A DNA stretch of 64,000 nt from Clavelina lepadiformis. Lineage: Eukaryota; Chordata; Ascidiacea; Aplousobranchia; Clavelinidae. The stretch covers positions 11,479,820-11,543,819 of the forward strand of contig NC_135248.1 in assembly GCF_947623445.1 (NCBI RefSeq), written 5' to 3'. Made by a program: the position numbers and the translations under genes. This document shows, one piece after another, positions 1 through 11,818 of the stretch. Position 1 is the stretch's first letter; every line of letters starts with the position of its first letter. Below the pieces are notes generated by a model that saw nothing but the letters and a program-made list of their open reading frames with translations, made no database searches and had not been told where the DNA came from.

Positions 1-470
1 TGTGAACAGTGAAGCATTCCATTTGTTAGTGGACACTTTCTATCATTTAACTTACAAAACAAGCTATTCACTACCTGACAAGGTGCAATTTCACCTTGTT
101 CTAACTTGAGGTTGTTTACTTTTTCGGTCTTTGGTATGGGCACAACGTAAACGTTGGATTCCTGTGTCGGGGAGTCCATGGTCCCGACAAAAACGCCACG
201 TAAAACATATTCATTTGCTCTAGCTACGCCGCTGCTAGGTATAAGTTTCTTATTGTTATGTTGTTGCCACCCTGAACTGAAACCTGCATTTTGCTCATCT
301 ACCTCAAATTTTGATACTCGATCAATCAATGCTTCTTTTTCAATCCGGCCCAGAAGAAGATCATTGATAAAAGAGATTTTGTCATTTTCCGAATAACCGA
401 AATCAGTAACATTGACTTTTAAGACGGAATGAAATCCAGAAACTTCGCATGTAAAACCTTGTTTAACCAT
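1..470 (-). CDS. Unknown protein, N-terminal part, runs off the left edge
   Basis: Reading the minus strand from an ATG at 470, the frame stays open for 156 codons to the window edge with no stop and no need for a splice. It starts MVKQGFTCEVSGFHS and contains LLLGRIEKEALIDRV and later RGVFVGTMDSPTQ. Composition is mixed and charged with scattered cysteines; there is no signal peptide and no membrane segment. A 470-nt open frame is unlikely by chance in DNA this AT-rich, so I take it as coding, either host or transposon-derived. I do not recognise the family. The 3' part lies outside the window. Confidence 0.5.
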   Translation of the reverse strand, partial: MVKQGFTCEVSGFHSVLKVNVTDFGYSENDKISFINDLLLGRIEKEALIDRVSKFEVDEQNAGFSSGWQQHNNKKLIPSSGVARANEYVLRGVFVGTMDSPTQESNVYVVPIPKTEKVNNLKLEQGEIAPCQVVNSLFCKLNDRKCPLTNGMLHCS

Positions 471-1432
471 TTTTGACCTGGTCTTTGAATGAACTGAAAT
501 CGAAAAGTCTTCTGTATTTAAACATTTCCATCTATGTCGTAATAATTGGTTTTGAATTGTTAATGACAACATATAACGAAATAAAGGTTTTTGTATGCAT
601 TGGCCAAGGGACCAGAATGAAGTAAAAAACGAATTCTCGGAATGTCAAAGCAAAATTTGACTTTGGTTTACTGAAAATTACCCAACGACCTGCTAGCATG
701 ACAAAGTCAGCGTGGCTTATGCTTAAAGGGGAACTGAAGTCATTTTCAAGATAAAATATACGCTGATTCCAAAGATATGAACAAAATATTTTACTCTTTC
801 TTTAATTTATAAGTAAAATAAGAAACAGGATATAGTTCGGCACTCTTAAGTTTAAATTTATATTTTTCGACACGAGCTTTTGCAAGCATAAGCTTGCTTC
901 TTCAGGTGTACTGCAAAATCAAGTTTATGAAATTATCAACAAGTTTTTTATAAACTGACATTATAGGATATATTGACTGACGATTCCAGGTCGAATCAAC
1001 CCAGGACGATTGTCTTAGGTTTAGGACAACTATACGCAAGACAACCCAACCAACTTTGCTGGGTTAAATCGTCGGTGTATTCTATTGACCGACCACCATT
1101 GACTGACTAATGGTATAATGCGATTGTATTTTAAACAAATGAAATCGGTATGGGGGCCGTGTCACCTTGAAGGCTTAGCCGTAGAGCTAAGTTAGTGTCG
1201 GCTAGTCTACGTATTGGGCAACCACGCTGGCTTATATAAGACAAGCAACAAAGTTAGGTGTGTTGAGATCAAGTTAAGTTAGATACTACTATACAGCACG
1301 GTATAATGCTTCTTGGAAACGGACCCTGAGTGGAACATGCAGGCACGCCCAGTGGTGAAATTCAAATATTTTAATATCCGGTTCTCTCACTAGCAGCATA
1401 CCATTTTGATCCGGGATCAATATATATAGACC
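471..1432. other. No gene seen
   Basis: AT-rich sequence without a long open frame on either strand. A partly inverted pair of GTCGAATCAACCCA-like and TGGGTTAAATCGTC-like motifs near 985-1070 suggests an old MITE, but its ends cannot be fixed. Confidence 0.4.
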
Positions 1433-1434
1433 TA

Positions 1435-2093
1435 CACTCGACTCCGCTTAATTCGGACACTTTGGTTCCGCTCACTTTTGGCCGAAATAAGCGGAGAAAC
1501 GGCTTTGTCCCATAGATATCCAATAAAAGACGTATTTTATAGGATATCTATGCTCTGTCCGAATTAAGCGGAAAATGAATTGTTCGTTTCATGGTCATGC
1601 GTAAAGGCAGACAACGCATTTAAAATACTGTAGTGTTGCGTAATAAATGAATTGCAGCTGCGCTATACTGCAGTAATTGGCACTGATCGCATAAAAGGTC
1701 TATGTTTACTTTAGTGAGCAATTTCACTTTTTCTGCTAAACTTTTCTGTACCATTCTCTTCTACAAGATGGACGCAATTGTACCCAAGCAAAAGCGACTA
1801 TGAAGCTGGCACGGCCTTATATGAGTTCAGATTGTTACTGCATCGATCGTCATTGTTTCACCATAATCACTCATAATGCAATTGCATCTTGTGTTAAACC
1901 GACGAAGTACTGTTCATTGTGTCATAACCTAACGATAGGAATTATGAACCTGTGTCCGAATTAAACGGAGAATTGTCCTAATTAACTGGATTTTTTTTAC
2001 GTTCAATTTTTACTTTTGTTCCGTACCCGAGCATATTGGCCGAATAAAGCGGTTGTCCAGGTGATCCGGTGTCCGAATTAAGCGGATTCGACT
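1435..2093. mobile_element. pogo/Tc1-mariner-like non-autonomous element
   Basis: Ends are near-perfect inverted repeats: CTCCGCTTAATTCGGACAC on the left (about 1442-1460) and its complement GTGTCCGAATTAAGCGGA on the right (about 2069-2086). TA dinucleotides flank both ends, as expected for TA-targeting Tc1/mariner/pogo elements. The motif recurs inside (TGTCCGAATTAAGCGG near 1556, TGTCCGAATTAAACGG near 1953, and GGCCGAAATAAGCGG variants), so the element looks internally rearranged. No transposase frame is present. Confidence 0.6.
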
Positions 2094-2630
2094 TATATAC
2101 GCTTGTTAACAATCGGTTCGCGAAAGTCATTAAAATTCCAAGAACCTGTTCGCACAAACCGGCTGAATTCCACCACTGGAAAATACCCAGATCGCGCTAT
2201 TTCATCAAAAGTACAGTAGGTCACGCAGCCCATTCTTAAAGATAGGCGTTTAGGTTAGTACAATTGGTATGCATATAATCGATATTTAAGCTATCCAACT
2301 AACTGCAAAAATAGCTTCAAACTTACGATTTTTTCCGGTGAAATAGTGGTTGCCAATTTTCTATAGCGTGTTGGCAATTGAATTGAAGTGGCATTGTAAC
2401 AAAGATTAATTATATTTCAATCTCAAAGCAAAATATCAGCCAGGACTGATCAAACCGTTAATATGTCAACTGAATGGTCGTTAAAAAACTTGAGCAACGC
2501 GATGCAATTGTTAAAATAGCGGTTCTGTTCCTATGCCTATATAGAATATTTATGTATATAGGCCCTACTGTAGGCTAGAGCTTAACAACCGTCAACTATA
2601 CAAAGACAGGATTTTTCAACCACGACAAAT
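2094..2630. other. No gene seen
   Basis: Spacer between the inverted-repeat element and the 3' end of the minus-strand BPI-like gene. It holds a segment (about 2215-2255) resembling the inside of the palindromic MITE at 43657-43768, with a shared core TTAAAGATAGGCG. Confidence 0.4.
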
Positions 2631-2636
2631 TTTATT
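2631..2636 (-). terminator. Polyadenylation signal of the minus-strand BPI-like gene
   Basis: AATAAA on the minus strand, about 160 nt past the aligned stop codon at 2798. The plus-strand paralogue has AATAAA at a matching distance. Confidence 0.45.
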
Positions 2637-2797
2637 TCAAAATTTTTCACTGAACTTGCGAAAGCATGAACTCATAAACAGTCGTATCACATGCTCATGG
2701 AAAAGGTTACTGCTAATTATAACTGCTGTAAACTGTAGTCTTACTGTGTTGAACATAAATTTTGACAAGGCGCAGAATCAATGTCACGGAATTCCTT

Positions 2798-5700
2798 TCA
2801 CAGTCTGAAATTGGAGGCTACCTCAAGCGCATTCTGCAAAAAGCGGAAAATTATATCTAAATCTAATACATAAAAGTCTGTTGTACTCTTGTTGGAGATC
2901 CCATCAGGCTCACAATGGTTAAAGAATAGTTGCAAGTATTTTAAAGCATTACTCTTATATTTCTATTAATTCCTGCCTGACTTACCTGTTTGATTTCCAC
3001 AACTGGATTGATAAATTTCAAACCGTACAAAGTTGGGATTTTGAAACCAGCTTCAACGACATCTATAACAAAAGAAAGCAAAACTTAAATAAAGTCAAGA
3101 ATCAATTGAATTATTAATTTTCTTCGACAAGTACATTGGGTCTCTATTTGAGGGCAGTGTTTTTATTAAAATAGTAATTAAGGCAAATTACGCCATTGTA
3201 AGTGCTAAATCAGCTAAATACGGTAGGTAATCAGGCCATAAACCAGGCTACTTTGTAAAATGATTTCAAGGTTTCATGTAAGTTTACTGTTAATAGCTGA
3301 GTATAAGCGGCGGCAGGAATTCGTTCAGAAGAGGGTTGATAATGTCAACTGGAAAGCAACCACCATTGGTAGAATCAACTCAGACAGATTTAATCAAAGC
3401 TTTAATCTTTCCCTTTTGAACAGTGACTCCGACAAGCGCCATTGCACTCTATAAAGATCGAAAGATAACATTTTTACCATAGCTGAGACAATTAAGAACA
3501 ATGAAAGCGATTTGTCAGATAGCCAACATTACAATAACAAACAAGCTTGCTAGCCTATGTGAAAAGTAGTGTTTGGTATAGCATTAAGCTTTTGTCTTAT
3601 CTACTTACAAAAGAAAGGTCAAGCAATTTTTGAGGGCCATTTTCGCCAGCGGCACTGAGGGTAATTTTAAAGCTGCCACTAACTTCTACTCCTACAGGGG
3701 TAAAAAGTGCCCTTGGTGAGTCAGTGGCTTCAACAGTGAACTGCAATAATCTGCATAAACAGAGCGTAGATTGCATAGTTCTTTTTACATATATCTACAT
3801 ATGGATTGTAAACGTTTTAAAAGCCGCTTAGCTTAAGCAAATAAAATTACCAAATTATAGGCCTACTGTAATGATACTCACGAAGCGTAGAGCCCGACGG
3901 GGGGTAGGTTATCACCAAATAGAGGCTTTAGAAAAGGAACAATCGCACCAACGGGCAAGGAGACGTGAAATATGGAAGCAATCTTAAAAGATTAGTCGTA
4001 CTTAAAGAAAACAGATCACAGTTATATAGCCTAGTGTTTATATTTTGATTTTGTTCTAATTATTAATTTAATAGTTAGGCTATACTACACCTGAAAAATA
4101 AAGAATTTAAAGCAAAAGCATTACATTTTCAGGAGTGAAGGTTTGCTTAAGACGGTTTTCAAGATACAATGAATGCAAAAGGGTGTTAGGTACATAGGGA
4201 CTAATGCTGATGCGAGCCATGTGAGAAGAGGCGGATGTCATCGGGAGTTCAGGAGCTGCGAATGGAAATCTAAAAAGAAATGACAGGTATGAAATAAAAC
4301 TACTACTACTTGTACAGTTGACATTTTGAGCACAAGTTAAAAAATTACTCTTACAAACGTAGGCTATTAAGGTTTTGTTTAAATGCCTTTATAATGCCGT
4401 TATGGGGCGCAAAAGCCATTGCAGAGCGCTTGTAAACCTGTAGGCTACTTACGCTACATCAGATTGACCGTCGGGAAAGATATTTCCGTTCAAGCAAACA
4501 AGTCCGTTTGATCCGGTTGAAGACGGATCGCAAGCCAATCCAAGGTCGATTTTAGTGCCCAAGAAAAGCGGGAATGTAACTTTCATGAAAAAAGGCTATA
4601 GTTCAATTCATTGAACTGAAAGGCTTGAATAAGGCAATAATACATAAATGGGCTATGTCATAAGTTTTACGCCATTGATGTGTAGAACTCACGTTCAAAA
4701 TTTCTGGTCAGTTTTTGTCCGAGACTTTGAAGTCCTGGTCGAATCAACCCGCAAACCTAAAACGTAATTGTTGAAAATTTTACAAAAACCTTGTATGCTG
4801 TATAGCGGCTATAGCCTAATGGTTCAGAATGCATTCTGCTATATATTTTAGCCAGTAACTTACTGCTTACCATTTGCTGGATTTCCTTCTTGATTAAGTT
4901 TTCAAATAGGTCAACCAGTACATTAAGGGCCCTGCTTATTTGGCTAGGAAGCTTATTAACGTCAATCTTGCTAGAAAAGCTTCCGATTCGGACCGAACAA
5001 TCAGCGACGGTGAACTTCGGATAATAATTAAAATTAGAAGATATACTTTTATAAATAAGATCACAGGCCTACGCAAGAAAATTTTTTAACGCAATTGATA
5101 TTTATGTTCAGTATTTGGCGTCAGGTGTACATGCAATTACCATAAAAATATTGAGCTGTAAAAAAGCTTAAGGCATTTGGACACCTTAGGTTTTCCGGTT
5201 GCAGTTCTTTCTACAATGATGCTTTGTTGAATGTCAACATTACTGGTCCTTGCTTGTAATCTTCCCGAACCTTTCAGATTGATGCTGAAAAGAGTAATAT
5301 GGTCGTTACGAGGAAACTGTGTCTGATACAATAAATTTTAAGAAAATGAAATGCTAGAAAGTTTTAAATGTTTCAAAGGTTGCCTATACTGCGTTCTTCG
5401 TGGCGCCTATAGTTGCGTACTTAAGTTTAAATTTTGGCAACTGCAAGCATGCTTTCTTGAACTTGACCATTAGCTGTGATCTTCCAAAACGACTTACTTT
5501 GGTACGAACGGAATTTTAATCTTCCTTGACACCTCCCATTCGGCATTAACGTCCATGCCGGCGCCGTTTGCTCTTGCTTGAAATATATTAGGTCTAATGG
5601 TACGCACACTTGTACCACCAAGACGAATTTTGCTTGCAACAATACTGCAAATACAAAAATAGCAATAAAAAATTTTGTAAGAATTGTATCTAACCAAAAA

Positions 5701-6168
5701 GAAAGAATAAATTGCATGAAAAACTATTGTAGTGTTGTTAGTGTATTCTTTTACTTTTTAATTTCGTAGTTGACAAAATCTTTGCCTTTCACATTTGGTA
5801 AGCGGACGCTTCGAAGTTGGTCATCGACAGCATCAATAACTAAATCTTTCACTGAAAAAAATAAAAGTTACGGTATAAGCTCATAAATCGAAAAGCAACT
5901 CAAATTTTATATTTTATTTCTAGTTCTTGTTATAGAATACGATACGATTTTTGTTATTGCGATATACTTGTGCTCGTTAATTGAGCAACAGAACAACAAC
6001 TGTTCAAATAAAGAAGTAGAAGAAGAAGAAGTAAAATAACTCACAGAAATTGAGGCCAGAAGTGCTCACCCTCACTTTAAGTCCTGGATGTTCTTGGCCC
6101 TGACTTGCAGCAAAGTTGGCAATTACTGCAATGCACACGAAGGTAACAAAAACTTTGTAAATTTTCAT
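2798..6168 (-). CDS. BPI/LBP/PLTP-family protein, C-terminus disrupted (probable recent pseudogene)
   Basis: Thirteen exons on the minus strand: 6045-6168, 5755-5851, 5498-5644, 5185-5284, 4871-5014, 4693-4756, 4453-4579, 4125-4269, 3882-3982, 3609-3750, 3288-3448, 2986-3062, 2798-2833. Every exon has the same length and phase as in the head-to-head paralogue at 8237-11661 except exon 11 (161 versus 163 nt). The product starts with a signal peptide (MKIYKVFVTFVCIAVIANF) followed by HPGLKVRVSTSGLNF, matching the start of the N-terminal BPI barrel. Two cysteines (DCSVRIG, VCGLIRP) fit the family's conserved disulfide. Family members are secreted, bind lipopolysaccharide or phospholipid in two apolar pockets, and act in innate immunity. 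In exon 11 a TGA at 3380-3382 replaces a GGA codon and a 2-nt deletion lies further on, so the readable product is about 419 of 488 residues. Exons 12 and 13 still align but are out of frame. Confidence 0.85.
3288..3448 (-). pseudogene. Lesioned exon 11 of the minus-strand BPI-like gene
   Basis: Aligned to exon 11 of the plus-strand copy (11042-11204), this exon keeps both splice sites. It has GGA to TGA at 3380-3382, and CTTATACTCAGCT where the intact copy reads CTTATATTGCCAGCT, a loss of 2 nt. The first change ends translation in the C-terminal barrel; the second would shift exons 12 and 13 even if the stop were read through. Confidence 0.75.
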
Positions 6169-6290
6169 TTTTCGCAGTCTTCCAACTTCAATGATGGTTA
6201 GTCCTCCGATTAAATGATTGCACAAAAATATCTCTTGTAACGTTCGTTGCTTTAATTTGAACGATGTGGTGAATTGTGGATGTCAACCTT

Positions 6291-6298
6291 CTTTTATG
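6291..6298 (-). promoter_or_regulatory. TATA-like box of the minus-strand BPI-like gene
   Basis: CATAAAAG on the minus strand about 125-130 bp before the ATG at 6168. The plus-strand paralogue has TATAAAAG at the same distance from its own ATG, which supports a retained core promoter here. Confidence 0.45.
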
Positions 6299-8110
6299 TA
6301 CCTTATGCATCATCAGTAAAAATAAAAGGTGTTTTTCAGAACGCTTTAATATGCCGAACAAGTTTTAATTTCAGTTGTTTACATGAAGCGCTTTTTGTCG
6401 CTTCAAACCGCACAGGCTTTCCCGTCGGTTTTCTGCGAAAAGATCCATTTTTTGTCCAGTCATTATGACATATCTCACATCAGCCAAAACTTGTTTTCTT
6501 AACGGTTCCCCCCGGGTCAGGTTATTAATGACGTAAGAGGGGAATACCTCTTGTTATTGCCAATTAACTTTTCTGTTAAAGCATATTTGTTCTCATACCG
6601 ACAAGTATATCAATAGCTCAGTGATATATTTTTTATCGTGTGTATACAACCATTACCAAAGCTTGTTGGTGAAAATATAGAGCAACGGGGGGGTTTTTCG
6701 GGAGAAAAATTTTCTTTACTAAATTTTTATTGAAAGCAAAATTGTTGTGTAAGTTTTGATTTTACGTCATACAATCTACTCACATTTACCCTGAGGGCAT
6801 GTAATAAACCCAGGCCTCGGTTTTACTTCGACGATCGCTAAAATATTTTAAGAGATTTCAACTTTTCAAGACTAATTGCAAATTTTCTGCTGTATTAGTG
6901 CAAAAATATTAATTTTGAGAAACTGTAGAAGAAATTTAGAGACTGTTTCGGTCCCCAAAACCACTTTTAAATACACATAGGTTTAATGCTTTCAGATTCT
7001 TAAAATAAACCTTTAAATAATGAAGTATTGATAGACAGGTGAGAATTTATCTTGCGTTATTTAATTAAAAACAATTTGCGTAAAGAATTAAGCTACGAAT
7101 TAGGAATTAAGAAAAAGCCAAGCTTTGACGAATTTTATATGTTTATGGCTATAATATAATCTTAAAAACTTACCTAAATACGTCAAATAATTCTATGTTG
7201 TTCATCTTACCCTATACAATCTATTATTTTTGCAGAAAAAAAAAACGATCGTAAATATCTGTAAAATCACATTTATGTTATGTTTAATTTTATTAGGCAT
7301 ACAATATGGACTTTTATCATTGCATTTCTATACGCGTGCTTAATGTAATGACCAGCATTTACATAAAGCAACAGAAATAATCGACGAATAGAACACAAAA
7401 AGGCAAAGATATAGATTAGTTCAAAATGTTGAAAGTTCAATTTTTGAAACCCATGGTGGAAATTATAACTCGTATACAGCGTTTTGATTGAGCTTTATCT
7501 CGAAAAACATGCGTGTATTTTACAAAAATCTCTATCTTTTGACTCCAATAGGTATTAAGCAAGAAATATTATGAATTAAAAATGCCTCCAGGGAAAAGAA
7601 TTAATGCTGAATATGGCTAAGCGAACGATGTAATTACCGTGTTGTTTTCAAATTGCAATAAGTTTTCTTGTAGCCTACATGTGCTGGACAATATTATGGC
7701 TATAGAACGTAAGGTTTCATTTTAGTTTACGTTTAGGAAAACTTTAGTATTTCTGACGAGAGTGAAAACTGAAGCATATTATGCGTGATGAGGACGAAAT
7801 TTACCCAATGGTGAAAATACCAGAGTCTCTATAAACATTTGCTTGTAACATTAATTTTAGTTTTACATCTGAATACGAGTCAGACTGCAAAAATAACAAC
7901 AACAATATTACCCGTGGTCCCTTCTCAATCTGACAAATAAAAAGCTTTTAGAATTTATTTCATTTTGCTGCGTAAATGTGTGCGTACGTCATGATGACAT
8001 ACAAAACCGGGCGTTGAAATTAAGGTTTACTCATTTCTCCGCACTCAAAGCACGTAATTGGAAAACACCCCACAAGTGTTAATTTCATTTTTTCAATGAG
8101 GTGTTTAGCA
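6299..8110. other. Intergenic region between divergent BPI-like genes
   Basis: About 1.8 kb between the two TATA boxes, AT-rich, with no open frame of note. As the only sequence upstream of both genes it is the candidate shared regulatory region. An NF-kB-like decamer GGGGAATACC sits at 6539-6548, one base from the usual GGGRNNYYCC pattern. Confidence 0.4.
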
Positions 8111-8118
8111 TATAAAAG
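8111..8118 (+). promoter_or_regulatory. TATA box of the plus-strand BPI-like gene
   Basis: A clean TATAAAAG lies 126 bp before the start codon at 8237, leaving room for a 5' untranslated region of about 95 nt if transcription starts about 30 bp downstream. Confidence 0.6.
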
Positions 8119-8236
8119 AGGTGAACTATCTACGAGGCGAATCAGTTAAATTTTAGCAACAGAAGCTTACGGAAAGATTTTTCCAATCAGCTTAAAAATC
8201 CTTTGGTTTTATCGAGGTCATAAGACCGTCAAGAAA

Positions 8237-11200
8237 ATGAAAATCTACAATGCTTTTGTCGCGTTTTGTTGCGTAACAGTATTTGCCGCTTTTGTTGCAA
8301 GTCAAAGCCAAGAACATCCGGGACTTAAAGTGAGCGTAAGCACTTCCGGACTCAACTTTCGTGAGTAGCTCATATATACTTATATAGGCTAATGTTAAGT
8401 TTATTTAACAAAAGTTTTTCAACGGGAAAGAAGCAAGGTTTGTTTCGGCATTCTCAGCTGATCTGAAATGTACTTAATGGGACACTTTTAGCCTTAAAAC
8501 AATCTTGCTGTGGTATAGTTCGTAAATATTTACCGTTGTGTTGCGCTTTCAGTGAAAGATTTAGTCGTTAAAGCCCTCGATGACGAACTTCAAAACGTTA
8601 ATCTACCAACCCAGCAAGGCAGCAAGGGTGTCAGCTATAAAATTGAGAAGTAACAAACTGTAATATAATGTTACTGATGCCAAATTTAGCCTGTTTTGTA
8701 TAAGCAATATAGGTCATCATTTTTTATTTTACTTTATATCTTTCTAGCATTGTAGCGAACAAAATCCGTTTGGGCAAAACAAGTGTACGAACTCTAACAC
8801 CAAACGTTTTTCAAGTAAAGGCAAACAACGCCGGCTTGGAAGTTAACGCCGACTGGGAGGTTTGGAAACGGATTAAAATTCTATTCCTGCCAGCGTGAGT
8901 TTTTTGTTGATATACGGAGCATTAAACAAAGGTCATATCAAACTTGGAAAGTTGAAAACTCGTAATAAAAATTATAAAAATTAAGGGTTTGAACCGCGAA
9001 AAATTGCTCCGAATTTCAGCCTTACACAAAGTTGCAAAATAAATCGGTTTTCATCTTTGTTCAAACGTTTTAACAGCATTATAATAATCAAACTACCTGT
9101 TGTAAACCAAAACTATTTCAACTCACTCCATGTTATAATAATCAATATTACTCGTACTTGTGTCAGCTTCACTGTAAGAGGTTCAGGAAGTATAAGAGCA
9201 AGAACAAGTGGTGTCAATATTGAGCAAAACATAATCGTAGAAAGGACAGCAAATGGAAAACCGAAGGTATTTTTAGGCAATTAATGTATTTTATACAATT
9301 AAAATTATTTGAATTAATATAAACAATATGTAAAATGACAATAAAAGGACTTGCCAAGTAAGTATATGAAATAAACGCATAATATTGTAATTTATCAAAG
9401 AAGCATATACATGTAGCATAGGCCAACTTATGTATGATATGAAACATTTATATGCGCGCAGTTTACTGTTTCTGGTTGTTCGATTCGAATCGGAAGATTT
9501 TCTACCCACGTTGACGTCGACAACCTTCCTAGTCAGATTGATAGCGTCCTCAATTTGCTCATTGACCCTTTTGAAGGTTTAATCAAAAGAGAATTGGAAA
9601 AGCGGGTAAAAAGGAATTACTCAAACCTTTAATCTAAAACTGTAGGAAGCAAAAATACTAACTATACCATAAGGTATAATTTTAATACACATTTAACTTC
9701 ATTTTTTTTGCAAAATTACCTTCAATGTACTTTTCAGAAGCAGCAACAAACCGTGCAATTTTGTTTTATAGGTTTGTGGGTTGGTTCGGCCAGGTCTGCA
9801 AAGCCTTGGCGACAAATTAACCAGAAATTTTGAACGTGAGTTGAACACAACTTAAGCATTGCATATTGTTCGGACATTCAAAACTTTAATAACCTGTTTT
9901 TTTTTATATCAAAAGTTAATTTCCCATTTGTCTTCGACACCAAAATCGACCTTGGATTGGCTTGTGACCCTTCTTCCACCGGACATAGCGGACTTGTCTG
10001 TTTGAATGGAAAAAGTTATCCCGAGGACCGACCAGATGTAGTGTAAGTAGCAGTATATAGCATTATATGAGCCATGCTGCACTAAACGCCAAGACAATTT
10101 GTTTCTTGAAAACCTAAAGCCTCTAGGCCTACTAGGAAGTTAAACTCAACGGTTGGTAGAAGTCACCGTTTGAACATATATAGATGAGGACTTTTTTAAG
10201 ATTTCTGTTTTTTCTTGTCAGGTTTCCCTTCCCTGCTCCTGTTCTTTCTGAGGTTTCCGACTCATCTCACATGGTTCGCATCAGCATCAGTCCCTACGCT
10301 CCTAACACTCTTTTGCATTCATTATATCTACAAAACCGTTTCAAGAAAACTTTTTCACCAAAAGATGTAATAATTTGTGATTTTAAATTTCGTCTTATAT
10401 TTTTTCGTTGCAAGTTAGCTATTACAAAGTAATGAATTGTCGTAGGCACCCAGGTAGTTAGTATGCCGAAGAAATGCTAGAAGCCTTTGTTTAGTTTTTA
10501 ATCTCGTCCATTTGTTTAAGGTTGCGTCAGTCTTTGGTGTCTCGTTGCCTGTTGGTGCAATTGCCCGTTTATTGAAACCCGTACTTGGCAGCAACCCGCC
10601 ACCCATAGCTCTATATGCCAAGTAAGCTATTTTCATAATGCGGAGAAACAGGTTTTACTTGATTGTGAAGAATTCAATTAACTGACAATTCTTGACGCAG
10701 AATAGTAACTTAAAAGATTTTTTTTTAAGTTTACGTGCAATTTTGAGCATTTTAGCAACACTTCATGTGTTTCCAGGTTAGTGCAGTTCACTGTTGAAGC
10801 CAATCATTCACCTATGACGCATTTTACCCCTGAAGGCATCGAAGTCAGTGGAAACTTTAAAATAACAATCAGCGCGATTGTCAACGGTCAACCTCAGAAA
10901 CTTGCGGATTTTTCCATCGTAAGTTCACGGAAGGTCACATCGATTTTGAAACAAATAAACAACCACTGTAACATCAAACATTGCTGTTGTTGTTTTTGTA
11001 ACACACTTGACTTTGAATACTTTTTCATTCTACGTCAATAGAACGTGATGGCACTTGTTGGGGTCAGCGTTGAAAATGGAAGGATCAAGGCTTCAATAAA
11101 ATCTCTTGGAGCAGATGCTTCGAGCAGTGGTGGTCTTCCGGTTCACCTTATCAATCCCCTTCTTAAGAAATTCCTACCGCAACTTATATTGCCAGCTATC

Positions 11201-11661
11201 AACGGTAAGCTCCGTTCTTTTAATTAATAGGCTTAGCCTGTAGCACCAGAAAAATTGTGTTTTGCGTATTCTTGATGTCTAAATATTCCGCCACGTTAGC
11301 GTTATTTGATTCACTAACAACTGCTTGAAACGCTTAAATTTACCAACGGCTTTTTCTTTTTTCTTCAGGCATCACTGAAGCAGGTTTTAAAATTCCAACT
11401 TTGTACGGTCTAAAGTTTATCAATCCAGTTGTGGAAACTAAACTGGTAAGTGGAATTCAAAATTAAATACGATGATATTTTTAAATCCCCGTTTTTTTCG
11501 AGATTTCATATAGTGAGACAATATTTAAGTCAAATATAGGTTAAGATTTATTGATACCTATATACTAGCAATTGCCGGAAAAGATATAATGTAATAATTT
11601 TTTAATTGTGTTCTCTGTGTTACAGAACGCTCTTGAGGTCGCCTCCGACTTTATGGTGTGA
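8237..11661 (+). CDS. BPI/LBP/PLTP-family secreted lipid-binding protein
   Basis: Thirteen exons in continuous phase: 8237-8360, 8553-8649, 8748-8894, 9167-9266, 9462-9605, 9772-9835, 9916-10042, 10222-10366, 10521-10621, 10777-10918, 11042-11204, 11369-11445, 11626-11661. They give 488 aa, the usual family length (about 480). Residues 1 to about 22 form a signal peptide. HPGLKVSVSTSGLNF opens the N-terminal barrel like NPGVVVRISQKGLDY of BPI. Cys162 (SGCSIRIG) and Cys206 (VCGLVRP) fit the BPI disulfide. FPFPAPV followed by an HMVRISIS strand matches the central linker, and residues 350-488 fit the C-terminal barrel, ending NALEVASDFMV. Known members bind LPS or phospholipid and act as antibacterial or sensing proteins; the exact ligand is not readable here. 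Some introns start with weaker donors (GTAATA after exon 8), but every phase fits. Confidence 0.9.
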
Positions 11662-11812
11662 TTGAGACCACAAGACGTTGATTTCGTTCTTTTCAGAAAC
11701 CGGATGCTTTGAATACTGTATAGTTGTTTCTTGTGTTTCTTTGAATACTGTTACGGTTATTTCGCGTTTCGTGTTTGTCTCTAAATTTATGCCTGAATGC
11801 TACTTTTCGCAA

Positions 11813-11818
11813 AATAAA
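11813..11818 (+). terminator. Polyadenylation signal of the plus-strand BPI-like gene
   Basis: AATAAA about 150 nt after the stop codon at 11659-11661, matching the position of the signal in the paralogue. Confidence 0.5.

Noticed and set aside
3260..3454. Plus-strand open frame of 64 codons
   Set aside because: It is antisense to exon 11 of the minus-strand BPI-like gene, whose exon is defined by paralogue alignment and splice sites.
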